Positions 1 through 11,816 of a stretch of DNA of 64,000 nt are shown here, one piece after another. A program made the position numbers and the translations under genes. Below the pieces are notes generated by a model. It made no database searches and had not been told where the DNA came from. It worked only from the letters and a program-made list of their open reading frames with translations. Source of the stretch: Byssochlamys sp. IMV 00236 (taxonomy: Eukaryota; Ascomycota; Eurotiomycetes; Eurotiales; Thermoascaceae); contig MSJH02000817.1 of assembly GCA_001931875.2 (NCBI GenBank), forward strand, positions 497,484-561,483, in the 5' to 3' direction. Position 1 is the stretch's first letter. Each line of letters opens with the position of its first letter.

Positions 1-1184
1 GAGTAAGTCACCTACATAACTATCAACCCCTCTACAGGAGGACGAATCTAACTGTGAGATCAGTGGTCAAGAAGATATGGGCGTGGAAGGAATATGGAAG
101 AGACAGGGCATGGAAGTTACGAGTCCGGAGCAGTACCACCTATAAATCCTGTATTAGAATTCAGATGTCGCTGGCGCGCTGTACTGCTGAGCTGGAATGG
201 CTTCTAGAATGCAGGCCGTTCTATAGGTGTCCTTGGTTCCCCTGCGGGCAAAAGTTTCACGGATGAACGCAACAAATAGTGGATTTTTGACGGTTTACAA
301 ACTTCCCGTTTCTGGTCACTTGTCATTGCGCGTGTAATTGGCTAGATGACCATATCCCTCTACGAAGAGGTAAGGCTCAGTTAGTTATATTGGCGTAATA
401 GTCATTATTACCGTCATATCCGAAATTAATGTTGCTCGCATGATGACAAAACATAGCACATCTAACTAACTAATTCATTCCACGTAGTTCGAATCCGACA
501 ATTCGTTGCTTCTTGCAATACAAGAAATGACAGATGGCATAAGGTTAGCATCCATGGATAAGTCTCTTAAGTTCCACTTAGAGTTTAGCGGACATCCATC
601 AACCTTGGGAGTCAATATTGTTGCAGTTTTGTATTCTACATACATTTTGCCTCCGAAGGTACTCACAACCTCATTGTAGGTCGCCCAGGTAGTTACTCAA
701 ACACGATGAAGATATATTACCATGCTCTTAATTATTCTACAAATCTGTCTATACATATTATTGAACATCGAAGCTCCTAATTAATTAATCACCTCCTCGA
801 GCCGAGGTGTTTCGTGATCCGCGCTGACCCACCAAATAACTCGCTCTAGTGGATACCCATGCGCATATTTGAGCAACATCGCGAGCCATCTTAGTTTCTC
901 GCGTAAGACAAAACTCCACGATGTCCGATCAGGACTTGGAAATTGTGCTCGATACCGCTCAATTGCTGACATGAAGGACCCTCGGGGCAGACCCCCTCGA
1001 TTCGCCCCCGGGGTACCCTATTTTCATACATAGATTAGGTAGGTATATATGGTAGAGAACCCTGCCGTGAAAGAGTACCTAGTTGTGTCTTCATTAATCC
1101 ATACAATTATAACTTGCCACTTGACTTGGTCTTGTATACAGCAATATCTCCTCAATAACTTTCTCATACTTCTTAAAGGTAACC
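1..1184. other. Intergenic, no supported gene
   Basis: Only short open frames without start context, introns or recognisable domains occur here. The sequence is moderately AT-rich. I see no RNA gene or repeat. Confidence 0.5.
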
Positions 1185-1717
1185 ATGTGTTGCGACGGAG
1201 CTGGCCGCCCAAGCGCTGGTGGGAGAATCGCAGTCATGTTCCCACCCAAGATCACAGGAGGCTCATCGGCATCGCCTACGCTCAATCCATACACTCTGTT
1301 CTTCCACAATACGCAGACAGCGAACGATGTAATAAGGACAAGGGCGGTTTTCAGATTCGATGACCCAAGCACATTGAAGGCTCTGCAGAATTGCAAGAAT
1401 GTCGATCTGCGGATAGAGTAAGTATAAATCAAACCATAGCCTCCCGCATGGGATTCTAGTCCCGGGGTGAAATCATGGGAGAATGCTCTTTGCTAATTAA
1501 CATAATAAATTACAGGCGATATGGAGATTTGACGTCGACAATGTCTACACGACCTCTCCATTCCTTCATCCTCGACACGAGCGGTTCAAGAGAGATGCAA
1601 TTCGATCTCCCAGAGAAATTGGACCTCGATATCTCCGACAGCGGCATCCTCGGACGCCAAGTGACGCTACTATCGCAGAATTCTATGCTTGGTACAGGAA
1701 TTGTCGGTTACAATTGA
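1185..1717 (+). CDS. Hypothetical protein, two exons
   Basis: I do not recognise this protein. Exon 1 is 1185-1417 and exon 2 is 1516-1717. The intron has a GTAAGT donor and an ACAG acceptor, and the split Glu codon restores one frame, giving 144 residues. The N-terminus is Cys/Gly-rich. The middle has a hydrophobic stretch (PYTLFF) followed by charged sequence, and the C-terminal half is acidic (LDLDISDSG). There is no signal peptide or membrane segment. A stop-free frame on the opposite strand covers the same bases, but only the plus strand has splice signals that join two long frames. An upstream exon cannot be excluded. Function unknown. Confidence 0.45.
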
Positions 1718-1862
1718 ATGAGCGTACTGGATGGGTTTGCTTGCATTTGCTAGAATCGTGTTTTTATTTTTTTATCACTTATTAAGCGATGGATACGGCG
1801 TTTAGACTACATTGACCTGATTTCATGTTTTGGTTTAACGCCGTCGTTCTCATGATAATTGA

Positions 1863-2657
1863 TTAGATTGAGGCCTTCAAGATGGCGGAGCTGTCGACGC
1901 CCTTCTTGTATCGCTCTTCCGCCGTGGCCCAGTTGATGATCTTCCAGATGCCCTCCACATAACCGGCCTTGTTGTTCAGGTACTGAAATATAATCATTTA
2001 GCGGCTGCTGGATAACCCCTACAACGAAGAAGGAAATACTAACCTGCAGGTAGTAGGCGTGCTCCCACATGTCGACGCCAAAGATCGGAATATCCGGCGA
2101 CGTGACGGGATCCTGGTCGTGGGTGGTGATGATCTCCAGCTTTCCGCCGGGCTTGTTGGCAACAAGCCATCCCCATCCACTACCCTGAATACCAAGAAGA
2201 GCAGCGTTGAAGGCATCAGTGAATGCCTTCTCCGAACCCCATCGGCTGACGATCGCGTTCTTCAGCGTAGGAGCCACATCAATGTTGGCCTCTTTGGTTC
2301 CTGGGGGAGTCAAGTTCTTCCAGAAGAGGGAGTGGTTGATGTGTCCACCACCATTGAACTTGATCTTCTGCTGAAGGGAGATCAGCTGGGGCACATCGTT
2401 TGCCTGAGTAGCCGCGGCCTGCGAGGCCAATGCGGCGTTCAGGTTGTTGATGTAAGTCTGGTGATGCTTCTTGTGGTGCAGTTCCATGATCTGCTGTGAG
2501 ATCACGGGCTCCAGGGCCTAGAAATACATCCATCAGCGTCCGATTCTACATCCTCGGTCACTCTCCTCTGACACCGGAGAGCCGGCAGAGGGTTTCAGTA
2601 GTAGCTTACATTGTACCCGTACGGAAGAGGGGGAAGAGTGTATGTCGTAGAAGCCAT
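1863..2657 (-). CDS. Manganese superoxide dismutase, probably cytosolic
   Basis: Converts superoxide to H2O2 and O2. There are three exons: 2610-2657, 2044-2517 and 1863-1982, giving 213 residues, a normal Fe/Mn-SOD length. Visible family signatures are the N-terminal helix with LHHKKHHQTY (first Mn ligand His about residue 30), GGGHINHSLFW (second His) and the signature DMWEHAYY (Asp and His ligands), followed by LNNKAGYVEGIWKIINW. Both introns have good GTAAGC/GTTAGT donors and keep phase. The protein starts MASTTYTLPPLPYGYN, directly at the mature SOD fold, with no arginine-rich mitochondrial presequence. I therefore infer a cytosolic Mn-SOD paralogue, as known in several Aspergilli. Which paralogue this is cannot be fixed here. 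Confidence 0.95.
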
Positions 2658-3424
2658 ATTGTAAGAGATATTGATATCAGACGAGAAAGAAAACCTCGTA
2701 AACCGATACAGAACCTCAAGAAGAGAACAGAAAAAAGGTCAAACAGATCGTCTACCCTCCGCGAGGGGCCTCTTGCGGACTCTTTAAAGAGGGGGATAGT
2801 CCAAGCCTCCAAGGTCCTCTGGGTCCGACTGACGTACTGGTATGGGAAAATATGGGGCCAATCACCACCAAGTGCGTAGTTTTGCGCGAGTTTTCGTTGC
2901 ACGCCATATCTGCTGCTTTGTAAGGGCGGGGTTGTTCGAGCTTCGATCTTCGTCTAGACTTAAGTGTCTTGCATTGAGAGAGCGGATAGAGGGGGGCTTG
3001 GTCGATTATTAATGGACGTCTTTTCTTTTTCCGCTGTCTGTCCCAATGTGTTGTTTGCTTGTGATTGAGTGGGCTACTAATGTATACATGCAACTGATCT
3101 ACCTCGAACATGCATCCCTTTGGCGATTCGGATCTCCAAAGCGGTCGAGTGAGGACCCAACGCTTCAATATCGACGTGTCGGAACTTGTAATCATAGGGC
3201 TGGTAACGTAGATTATCATATGGTGGTGGAATTCTCCAATTAGTCACCAACAGGCTTTGATGAGGCGCAATTTATGGATCCCATACAAGACTAGAGTATT
3301 TATGGAGTGGAAAAAGCAACGGATTGAGACTGCTTGTCAACGCACTAAGGAACGGACGAATAGAAGTGTATTACCTTTAGGCCGGTTATTTGTAGTAAAG
3401 AGTCTTTAAGTCACTCAATTGATT

Positions 3425-3690
3425 GGCCGGAGCTTCAGAGTATATATAGATAGAACAATGAACTTTGTTGATCACCTATCAACTGTACTTCAGATTGGCG
3501 GCGGACGCAATGAGTCACGCAGCCATGAATTAGAACAAAGTCATAGGGCATAAATAGTCAATAGATTTCCGTATCTTCTAGTTGTTCAAGCAATCGAGAT
3601 TATATTCCAGTACGACATGCTTTTCTTCCTATCTTGCTTCCGTGATCCCAGATCTCGGCACAGTTCAACCTTGACGGGTAAAACAGATAA
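3425..3690. repeat. Diverged dispersed repeat, copy 1
   Basis: Aligns with 31075-31345. The best-kept part is around 3540-3600 (AGGGCATAAATAGTCAATAG) against 31220-31275 (AGGGCATAGATACTCGATAG), followed in both by a TTCTTTTCTTCCTATC-type block. Both copies carry a TATATA tract about 150 bases earlier. No coding capacity. It could be a solo LTR or MITE relic; terminal repeats are not clear enough to classify. Confidence 0.5.
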
Positions 3691-4639
3691 ACTAGGTCCT
3701 CGTTGCTGCCATTCTAACCCGCTTTCTTGTGATGCTACAGTTACACAACATAAGCTCGAAACTAACCCTTAAATTGTTTGGCATTTCTAAAATAATACTT
3801 AGTTGAAAGGGGCACTGTTTCTCCAAATTAAAGCTCTAAAAATGCAATGGTAATGTGGATAGACGCTTTCAAAATGTCACGTGGAAGTGTATGCCTCAGG
3901 TGTATTATATAGTGGCTGGATGGTCAGTAGATGCAGCTTTTGCCTGCGCATTTGTATGTACACGTAGTGTCGCTTCGCTAGTGCTATATCTGCACATTTC
4001 CTACTCCTGGCGCGTCTGCTTTGATCTTGAATAGGTAACAATAGGTGGCTTAATGTTGCATGCTCTACGCCCTTCATATATTCAAACTTGAAAATTTTCC
4101 ATCGAAGGTTTTTGTAATTAATAAAAGAAACCTAATGACATCACTGCTTAAAGACATCCAGCTCGATATATTTACTCCAGCCTGGAAACTAGGCTGTTCT
4201 CTCAATCACCTACGTGGTTCTAATAGGGAACCCGTGTCTCAGGTTAACAGCCCCCGCGCTTGAAATATGGTGACTTCTGTGAAGAGCTAAATGATGACTG
4301 ATCAAGTATCATGTCCCAATAGTCCGATGATACTAAAAAGGTGGCGTTATTCCTTTGGCTCTGTGGCTGGAATCAAACCCTTGACGCCCGGGGGCTGATG
4401 AACGTATGAAACACCAATGAGAAAAAAAGAAAATCTTTGATATTTCCCTGAGCTATTTCAATCACTATTAACGGCATGTTGTATTGCGCGGTTCATATGG
4501 TGTCTTTGGAAGAGGTAGCATCTTTGAACCTTTTACACCATCTTCAGGTAGAGTGCATGAAACAATTGTGATTTTGATGTTGCGTTAGCGTTGCCGAGTT
4601 ATACCATGTCACTTTCAAAGGACGCTGAAGAGCTTCTGG

Positions 4640-4923
4640 AGAGCTTTCGTGGTTGATGTTTGCGCAAGGGGCTGGATAGCTTCCGGGAGAGCCTCATTTC
4701 AGATAGGCGCAGGAGAAATTCTATTTAACCGAAGACAAGCTTCTGTCGGAGTCCTGCCTACAGGCAGACCTCCTATCGGGTTTCTCCCATGCCTTTCTAG
4801 CTCCGCCCACAGAGATAAATACGCCGAGCTAGTTGCTAGAGATCCAAGCTCAGCGAGCTTCGGTCCAAGAGCTTCAATTTCTGTTCGCCTTCTGTCAGAG
4901 TTCCTATTCCTGATTGAACCATC
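4640..4923 (-). pseudogene. Decayed coding relic of unknown family
   Basis: Read on the minus strand, one frame is open for about 75 codons and includes the stretch LGPKLAELGSLATSS followed by AYLSLWAELERHG. An in-frame TGA occurs at 4699-4701, after which the same frame continues. There is no start codon in good context. Around 40 bases of it (4831-4869) recur at 10574-10612. I take it as the remnant of a repeated gene or element; the family is not recognised. Confidence 0.35.
4831..4869. repeat. Short dispersed repeat shared with 10574-10612
   Basis: About 34 of 40 positions agree between the two copies, centred on CAGCGAGCTTCG and AGTTGCTAG, with one single-base indel. It is too long to be chance in 64 kb. 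It lies inside a decayed coding relic here and just upstream of a Cys-rich frame at the other site. Confidence 0.5.
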
Positions 4924-6002
4924 TACTGTTATCTACCGAATGTTTCTGTCTCTGGAAGATCAACGGCGACAGAACATTTGAATCATCTTCAAGAGGTTGG
5001 GGAGTCGTGTTTCGGCAATGTATGCAATAGATATGAAATCCGCTGACACCAATCGGAAGCAACCGAAGAGACATGTTGTCGCTGTTTACGGAACTTTGTT
5101 GGTTGAGTAGTATTGCCGAGCTGAAAAAGATCATCTCCTAATCTGATAAGTGGCCAATTACTACTTCCCCAAGTGGAATAGAATTGATTGTTTCCCGGGT
5201 AACTCCGAGATATGCGGGTCCAGATCGTAAATGATTTCGTGTCATGTACAAGAACGTGCATATATCTCCGTTTGAATGAGCCACAGGGACCATCATAGAA
5301 GATATATAGCTTATTTCATGCAGAATACTAAAGGAACGCTGTTTGCTCTCATCGAAGCAGGTATATCAGTACGTAGACACGGGACGTAGTATATTTGTAG
5401 CGCGACTATCGAAAGGATAGATCGAGAAGATAATCCTTTTAGTAAACGTAAGAAAAGAAAACTGCGAACCTCGAATTTCTCCAGGATTTGCAAGGGACAT
5501 ATTACCTCGGGTCTTCTTCCAGAGATATTATCTATCCGATATAGATTGTTTTGTCTCAGCTGAGACATGTACATACATAGAAGTCCGTCTCTAAGCGCCC
5601 CAGACAATCTGAGGTCCCACCTGGAAGAAGAAAAAGCAAATAGGCAATTAGCTTCTATGAAACTTCCAGCCACACTAGTGTCATAACGAGATAAGGCAGT
5701 AATACCATAATAAGCAGTGTCCCCGCAAGATCTCCTAGATTCATCTCACCGATATTCAGAACCATCTCCACCGGGACAATTTCCATATCTCGATTAGGTC
5801 TTTATAAGACTCCTGGAGGGATGCGATCTCGCACAGAAATTCGTTTTCTGTCACGATTTGCTGTTTTGCAGTTGAGATGAGTTGACCGTGGTGCTCGTAA
5901 CTCCCCTCCCCCTACGATTCATCCATGTTCTCGGTTTACGATGGTGTCCAGGGTTGAACAGCACGCCGCTAATCACAATGAGTCTCTCTAGATCAGCAGG
6001 CA

Positions 6003-7717
6003 ATGGTTCATTCAGGGAGTTCCAGTGATGCAGTCTCGCACAATCCCGAGGATGATGCTCTTTCCGACACTGGTCCTCAGTCGACCGGACATGATCGATT
6101 TCAATTCGTATTCGGCCCTGGCCAACCAGGGACACGGAGTCATGCTATGCGTGCATTCTGGAGGCGCAGACATAGCGAACAGGAAAATCAACTCCGGCGA
6201 AATACGGCCAGTCAGTCTTCCCTGCGGAGGATTCTCCCGGGCTCCCGACCATCTTCCAGCCACGGTGAAGCAGACAGTGAATCGGCCTCTCAACTCTCCC
6301 AAACGATATCTACGACACAGACAACAGAACCTCAGGCTTCGGAGACCATAACGCCTATGGTCCTGGGAATCCCAGCTCAGGTTCATGCCGATATCGATCA
6401 TGCGTTCTCATTCGTCAGGCAAGAATACTTCAGCCAGTTTCCAGTGCAACTGACGTCCCAGGACAAAAAACTGTTGTACCACTGTACGAGGAAGCTATTC
6501 CAAATCTCCCTGCGGGACGACTGTCGGTGGCACTGACGCAAATCGTGATAGGGCTGTGCGTTTATTCTGAAATGTTGGGAGACGGGCAAGCAACGAGAAG
6601 ATTCACCCCCGCTAGAGATATTTGGCTTCCACTTGACCTCTCAAATCCAGCTTCGTTCTATGGTTTGCTGGCGCATTCTGCGGCACATCTGGCCCACCTG
6701 TACGGCGAACGAGACTCTGCAGAGCGATTAAGGTACAAGGCTCAAGCTGTCAGCATCCTTAACCTATGGGTCAACGACCCTGATCGTGCGTTGAGCGATG
6801 ACACATTCGCTGCAGTACTGCGACTCCTCATTTTCGAGGTAGGACCATTTTGCTCCCACAATTTCAAGCACAGCGGTCTGATACTGGAGTCTTCAGAGTT
6901 GAACTCGATACCTTCATGATAAGATGGGATGAAATTCAAATTACTGACTCAATACGGTTCAACTTAGAAGCATTGTGGGCAAGAGGACCAGTGGATCGTC
7001 CATAGAGATGGGCTGCAGCGGATGATTCAAGCCAATGGAGGACTCACGCCCTTTCGGGATAACTGGCGACTGGAGCTCGCAACTTGCGTGTAGGTGTCCG
7101 TCGTTTAGATACCAGGGCGTTGTTATTTGTTCTATGCGGCTTACTTTGAGTTCTGCGAACCGACTAGACTCTCTCTGGTGTCAGGATCAGTGTGGCTGAA
7201 CCACGTACATCCTGCCTCGGAGATCTGCGAAAGCTTCGGCTATACCCTCCTCTGCGCGACTCTCGATCCGATCACGGATATCAACCGCATTCGACTAGAG
7301 TTTCAGAAATATCCGACAGTGCAAGAAGCCTTGCATTTGCTCCACAGCATCTCAGCCCTCGATGTTCACGGACCCAACCTGGAAGGCACATATGCCGTTC
7401 AAGGATTCAACCGACTCGTCTGCCTCTGCACGCTCCTATTCATGATACTCGAAATCATTTCGCCGTCAACTAGTGCATCGGTCAGTCAGGAGAGACAGAG
7501 TGCGCTTGTAACCATCAATACTACTCTTTGGGAGGCTAGAACGCAGTGGGCAAATTCAGTAGACGTTTTGCTTCCGTTTCTATATCGTCAGTTGATCGAC
7601 GGACCAACGGGAGCATTGCATACAGATTTTGTCGTACCATTCGCGGAATCCTTGAATAACCTAACTTGGGAGGCACGGAACGGGGCAGAAAAATGTTTAT
7701 TCTATGTCCTTTTATAG
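6003..7717 (+). CDS. Fungal transcription-factor-like protein (DUF3468 type)
   Basis: Four exons (6003-6483, 6552-6838, 6968-7089, 7168-7717) give 479 residues with no frame conflict. Intron 1 has CTGAC and GATAG near its 3' end. The order resembles fungal regulators with a C-terminal Fungal_trans_2/DUF3468 region: an N-terminal basic patch (MRAFWRRRH), then the region with FPVQLTSQDKKLLYH, then WLPLDLSNPASFYGLLAHSA and a helical tail with HRDGLQRMIQANGGL. No Zn2Cys6 cluster or other DNA-binding fold is visible, as in many family members that begin directly with this patch. The introns at 6484 and 7090 are inferred from frame continuity and family order. Regulatory role is inferred; target unknown. 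Confidence 0.7.
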
Positions 7718-8795
7718 AGGTGGTTTCACGACAAGTGCTAGATTATTCCTCGTCAGCACAGCCAGGACGATAAAGAAAAGCAATATAGACTGCTTATCAG
7801 GTTCTGTGAGTCCGGAATGTTCCCTGATATAGGTTAGGTATGTACTCCAGATGCTAATTATAATCCGAACCCAGCCTATTCTCTATCTAGAGTAGGTAAG
7901 AGCCGATTATCGACCAATGCAAAGCAACAGACGGATTAATGTTTGTTTAGTTGCGATGATCTTCCCACGTCCCCTGGACCGAAATAGGAGAAACACAGCG
8001 AGGAAATGGGGGCCATCACGTACCGTGGGAAGAGGCTTGGTCTACACGATTTGTGATTGGGTCGCTCGGGTTCTGACATCACTGAGCTTAGCAACATGGA
8101 GACTCTAGACCTGAAATGGAAAGGCTCGTTGATGACCGAGAACTATGTGTATCAAAACTTCTGCTTCAACACCCCCAGGATGGCTAACGGTCCTAAAAAT
8201 ACGACCACAGCTGAGTCGAGGCCAGGCAAACCTGGATGTAACAATAACAGGAGAGATGCTAACGACTCTCCCCCGTGGTGTCGTAGCCAGTCATGTCTCC
8301 CGATCTCTCGTTTTGTTCTCCACATCTCACTCTTCTAGGGGTATTTGTTTCTCCAAACTTCGCGTACCTGTTTGGGCACACTCAAGTTGTGCCGTCCTAT
8401 AAATCTCGTCGTAATGCGCGATGCTGGTATATGATAACTCCTACCTGCAGGATTGCCTGGTCGATTCTCTCCCACTTTTCTTCATCTCACTCGTTATCTA
8501 TTGACTTGAACGCTTATCTTGCCGACGACTCTCGTTCTCAGGAGCGATTTACGATCACTAAAGCGAACACGAAGCTGCCTTGATTATAAATACCTTCCAA
8601 ACCTCAGGAATTACTAGCATCGTGATTCTCGATACAAATATATAGCACAGACACCCTTTTGCCCAAGGTTGTACTACCTCCCTACTGTAACTTCTACACA
8701 ATCTGTCCCCGACCCCGCTAACTTCTCGTAGCGACACTCATTCTCTCAAACATCCCATTCTCGAACCCTCCTTATACCATCTTTCGACCTACAAA
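7718..8795. other. Intergenic and promoter of the following gene
   Basis: No supported gene. The last 150 bases before 8796 are C/T-rich with few G, typical of an Aspergillus core promoter and 5' leader. Confidence 0.5.
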
Positions 8796-9062
8796 ATGGC
8801 TATCAGTCAGAATGGAATCATCGTGCTCGTTATCATCGGAGCCGTCTGCCTCACACTGATCGTAGGCAGTATCTGGGCCATGTTCTCGGAACACGACGAG
8901 GTCGTATTCGAACGTCCTTCGAATGAACAGCTAGCTTACATGCGAGAGCTAAGATGGAGGAATTTACTTATGATGGAGGCAGAGGCGCGATCAGCGCCCA
9001 GGAAAATGAGACCGTATGTCGATCCAGATCCTGTCGAAACTGAGAGTCAATCGACGGTATAG
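8796..9062 (+). CDS. Small single-pass membrane protein, 88 aa
   Basis: A single-exon frame with a good start context (ACAAAATGG) behind a pyrimidine-rich leader. Residues about 7-30 form one strongly hydrophobic segment (IIVLVIIGAVCLTLIVGSIW). A charged tail follows, with ERPSNEQLAYMRELRWRNLL and an acidic C-terminus. There is no cleavable-signal pattern, so it is probably an anchored N-out/C-in micro-protein. I do not recognise the family. The composition is coding-like and unlike the AT-rich flanks. Confidence 0.6.
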   Translation: MAISQNGIIVLVIIGAVCLTLIVGSIWAMFSEHDEVVFERPSNEQLAYMRELRWRNLLMMEAEARSAPRKMRPYVDPDPVETESQSTV

Positions 9063-10239
9063 CTAGCTAGCTGGGACACGAGAGTGTACAAGTGGGTTCG
9101 GTTCGTTTGTGTTTCGGTTTAAGGATATGATCTTTTGGATATGGCTACGTTATTACGGCTCAGGATTTCGAGTTTGACTATTTACCGTTGTTATTCTTGG
9201 ATTCAATAATGAGTAATTAGTTGAACGTGAAACTTCTGGTGTTGGGTGTTTTTCGCATAATTATGCATAATAACCAAGATTAGTCGACAGGAAAAGATCT
9301 GCGACGTGAGTAGATCGCCTTGAATTACCGTCCATTGCGCATCAGCAATAAAATCAGTCGAAATCACCGAGAGGTTCAAATCTGGCATCGCAACGTCCGG
9401 GTTCGACTTCATTCCTTAGGCTATCACACCCACCTTACTATCATATCAACATGAAAGAGACACGATACATGTTAGACGACTAGCACCGCCAACAAATAAA
9501 CGTACTACTTTGTTATAGATGAAAAAGTACCGTAGCGGCCCAGAACAAGAGATGATAGTGTCAAATCCTTCGGCACGGAGGCAAGGTCTGACCTGAACGA
9601 CTTGAATTGCTTGCTTATTTCTAGGTCTAGGGAGAGATTCGATCCCATATCCTTAGCATACAAAGAATCTAGATCCTAGTAATCTAGTAGCTTCTATCCT
9701 ATGATCAGAATTCAAAGAACCTGCCGCAAACGGATGATTGACAGATCACCTGGCGTTCGCTATGTACGCCGACAGTGTAACTATCTAAACTAATATGATA
9801 ATCTCCCGTCGGTATTATTTCAGAAGGAAAATAGGATCAAAGATTAATTAGTGAGTCACAGATGTAAGACTCAAAGCCATTACTTATGCACCGAGCTCTT
9901 GCTTTTTCTTCCCGCACACACGAACACGTTTGGGCTTGTGCCCGCCTTCAACAATACCTGAGCTAAATGAATACTATGTATATCAACTAGGTGCTCTTCT
10001 AGTTGGGTGGCAGAATATAGCTCGGTAGACTGGCACATGGCCGAATCAGCACCTGCGAGAAACGAGGCAGGGCATGGAATTGGATTCTGTATTTGTAGCA
10101 TATGTGTCCCGAGATGGTCCTTCTGCTCACAGACTTGATAATCTTTGCCTGTCGATTTGTTATAGACCGCAATCCGGAGATCTGCAGAAAGACAGGCATC
10201 ACATACACAGAAAATACAGAACCAAGAGTTTCTAAACGT
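9063..10239. other. Intergenic, no supported gene
   Basis: AT-rich, with only short interrupted frames. It forms the left edge of the gene-poor, repeat-bearing tract that runs to 15.7 kb. Confidence 0.5.
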
Positions 10240-10518
10240 TCAACAGCTTGTTTCCTTTATGCCTTGACTTGATATCATAATATCAAGGAGGCGATGGGCG
10301 GCAGCGCGGGCAGCGACATCATCCGAAATCTGCGACCCCGTTAGCGGAAAGACACCCTCAAGATGCGACAACTGCCGACGCGACTTACAGAGGCACTTAT
10401 GGTGAACCTCCCGGCAGTGGGCGCACTTCCGCCCGGCATCAAAGATGCACCACGCCTGGCCAGGGTGCTCCTCTACTCCGTAGAGGCACCGCTGACAGGG
10501 TATATGCACGTATATCAA
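10240..10518 (-). CDS. Cys-rich zinc-binding-like fragment
   Basis: One open frame encodes Cys at spacing C-x2-C-x12-C-x8-C-x2-C-x6-C (PCQRC, WCIFDAGRKCAHC, HHKCLC), followed by an alanine-rich helix. The spacing recalls Zn2Cys6-like modules found in repeated fungal genes of unknown function. No ATG with good context starts it; the frame continues upstream and is entered from a TTG codon, so the true 5' end is not visible. It is more GC-rich than its flanks. It lies next to a short repeat (10574-10612) whose other copy sits in a decayed coding relic. It may be a gene fragment rather than a working gene. Confidence 0.35.
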   Translation of the reverse strand: MIYVHIPCQRCLYGVEEHPGQAWCIFDAGRKCAHCREVHHKCLCKSRRQLSHLEGVFPLTGSQISDDVAARAAAHRLLDIMISSQGIKETSC

Positions 10519-10573
10519 CGAGGGCCTTGTTGAGGTGTGTTCTGTAGTGGCTGATCCTGTCGGAGGGACAAGC

Positions 10574-10612
10574 AGTTGCTAGGGAATCCAAACCCAGCGA
10601 GCTTCGCTCCAG
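10574..10612. repeat. Short dispersed repeat shared with 4831-4869
   Basis: Second copy of the 40-base element, with the same core CAGCGAGCTTCG. It lies about 60 bases upstream, on the minus strand, of the Cys-rich frame. Confidence 0.5.
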
Positions 10613-11816
10613 TGTATATAGTCGTCGCAGAATGCGTAGTAGAAGAATAGGCTATCGGGTTTCAAGTACGAAACTCCGTGCACGTGGGTTAAGTGCTCGA
10701 TCCACGAGTGGGCAGTTCTCGAAAGCTATCCATATAGGGATTACATTACCTGGACCTGGTTCGGATCATCCTGAATCCCTCTTCGTCTGCATCTATCGAC
10801 GAAGAAATCAAGTTGTCCACTTCCACAGCGAGAAAGTTATATAGAAAATCCAGTGTCCGTAAGGCTATGCAGGAGCACACCAATGCCACAAATGCACTGA
10901 TGCAAACGTATACGTCAATATAGGATGCACTCAACACAAAAGTTGCGCAGCCTGCGTGGAGAGCATAAGGAAGAAGTATTGTCGTAGTCCACTACGCGGG
11001 GACACGAGATGACTAGTGATCTTGGTAACGAACTACTCCTTACCAATTCCACGGGGAAAATAATGAACGCGTCTCCGGTTATGAAGGATTTCAAACGTCT
11101 CATCTCATCAGTTTTGACTGTTGTTGGAGCTTTTCGGCGAAACGAACTACAAACCGGGAAGCCCGCCGCGAGTGACAAAACAGAGCCCACTGAGCCTGTT
11201 TCGCGAGGCCTTGTGTATATGTCCTTTACTCAAAGCTATCGTCCACGGGTTCGCGGGCCAAAAACAACCCAGAGTGTGCCTCATGTGATTCAATGACCAA
11301 TTCGTGTGGCTTTGGGTATCCGAGTATATCCATCATAGACTTCAAGCTTTTGAGATCACACTCTGCCCTGGTATTATCATCTTCCCAATGGAAATGAAAA
11401 AGCGTAAATATTACGATAGGGAATCTCCCGTTTGTAATATCAGACTGAAGGGCACTTTCAAGGTCATCTTTCTTGAGTGACATCTTATTGGTTGCCGGCT
11501 GGTAAAAGAGCTCAAAGAGGAGCTCATTGTCTAAAAGCGAAGCCAAGAAGTCAGTATAATGAGCTCAAGAGAATGAGGACCTTATTGATGGAGATTACCC
11601 TAGGCGCACCTTTCCAAAATATAAGTAAGACCAGGAATCCTCCTAAGGCATTTAAGTTCTTGTGGAATAACATCAGGTTTAGCTGTGGAATCCCTAATTG
11701 TTCCGCGACGATGATCGATATACTGAGAGACGGAAGCCGAAGGCTGTCTTCCGGAAATAAATTTCAGAATATGGATCTGTTGATTTACACAACGGAGTAT
11801 GAGTGCCAGCAGAAAT
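10613..11816. other. Gene-poor repeat tract
   Basis: Besides the repeat above, only medium-length open frames on both strands are seen (for example 11226-11546 minus). They lack start context, introns that join them, or recognisable motifs. I cannot call a gene. Confidence 0.4.
10665..10835. repeat. RIP-like diverged repeat, less mutated copy
   Basis: About 170 bases align to 12515-12685 without large gaps. Anchors include GGCAGTTCTCG, ATTACCTGGACCT, GTCTGCATCTATCGA and AAGTTGTCCACTTCCA. Where the copies differ, this one mostly has C or G where the other has T or A (CACGTGGG against CATGTGGG, ATCCACGAG against ATCTATAAG). That transition bias is what repeat-induced point mutation leaves. On the minus strand both encode a similar short peptide, EVDNLIS[S/T]SIDAD. 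Confidence 0.7.

Larger units (their letters stand above)
2658..6002. other. Intergenic with repeat and relic sequences
   Basis: No intact gene is visible over about 3.3 kb. The tract holds one copy of a diverged dispersed repeat (about 3425-3690) and a decayed coding relic (about 4640-4923). The remaining open frames are short and unsupported. The first 200 bases upstream of the SOD start should contain its promoter. Confidence 0.5.

Noticed and set aside
4360..4400. B-box-like GGGTTTGATTCC on the minus strand
   Set aside because: The T-stem does not pair and no A box is found upstream.
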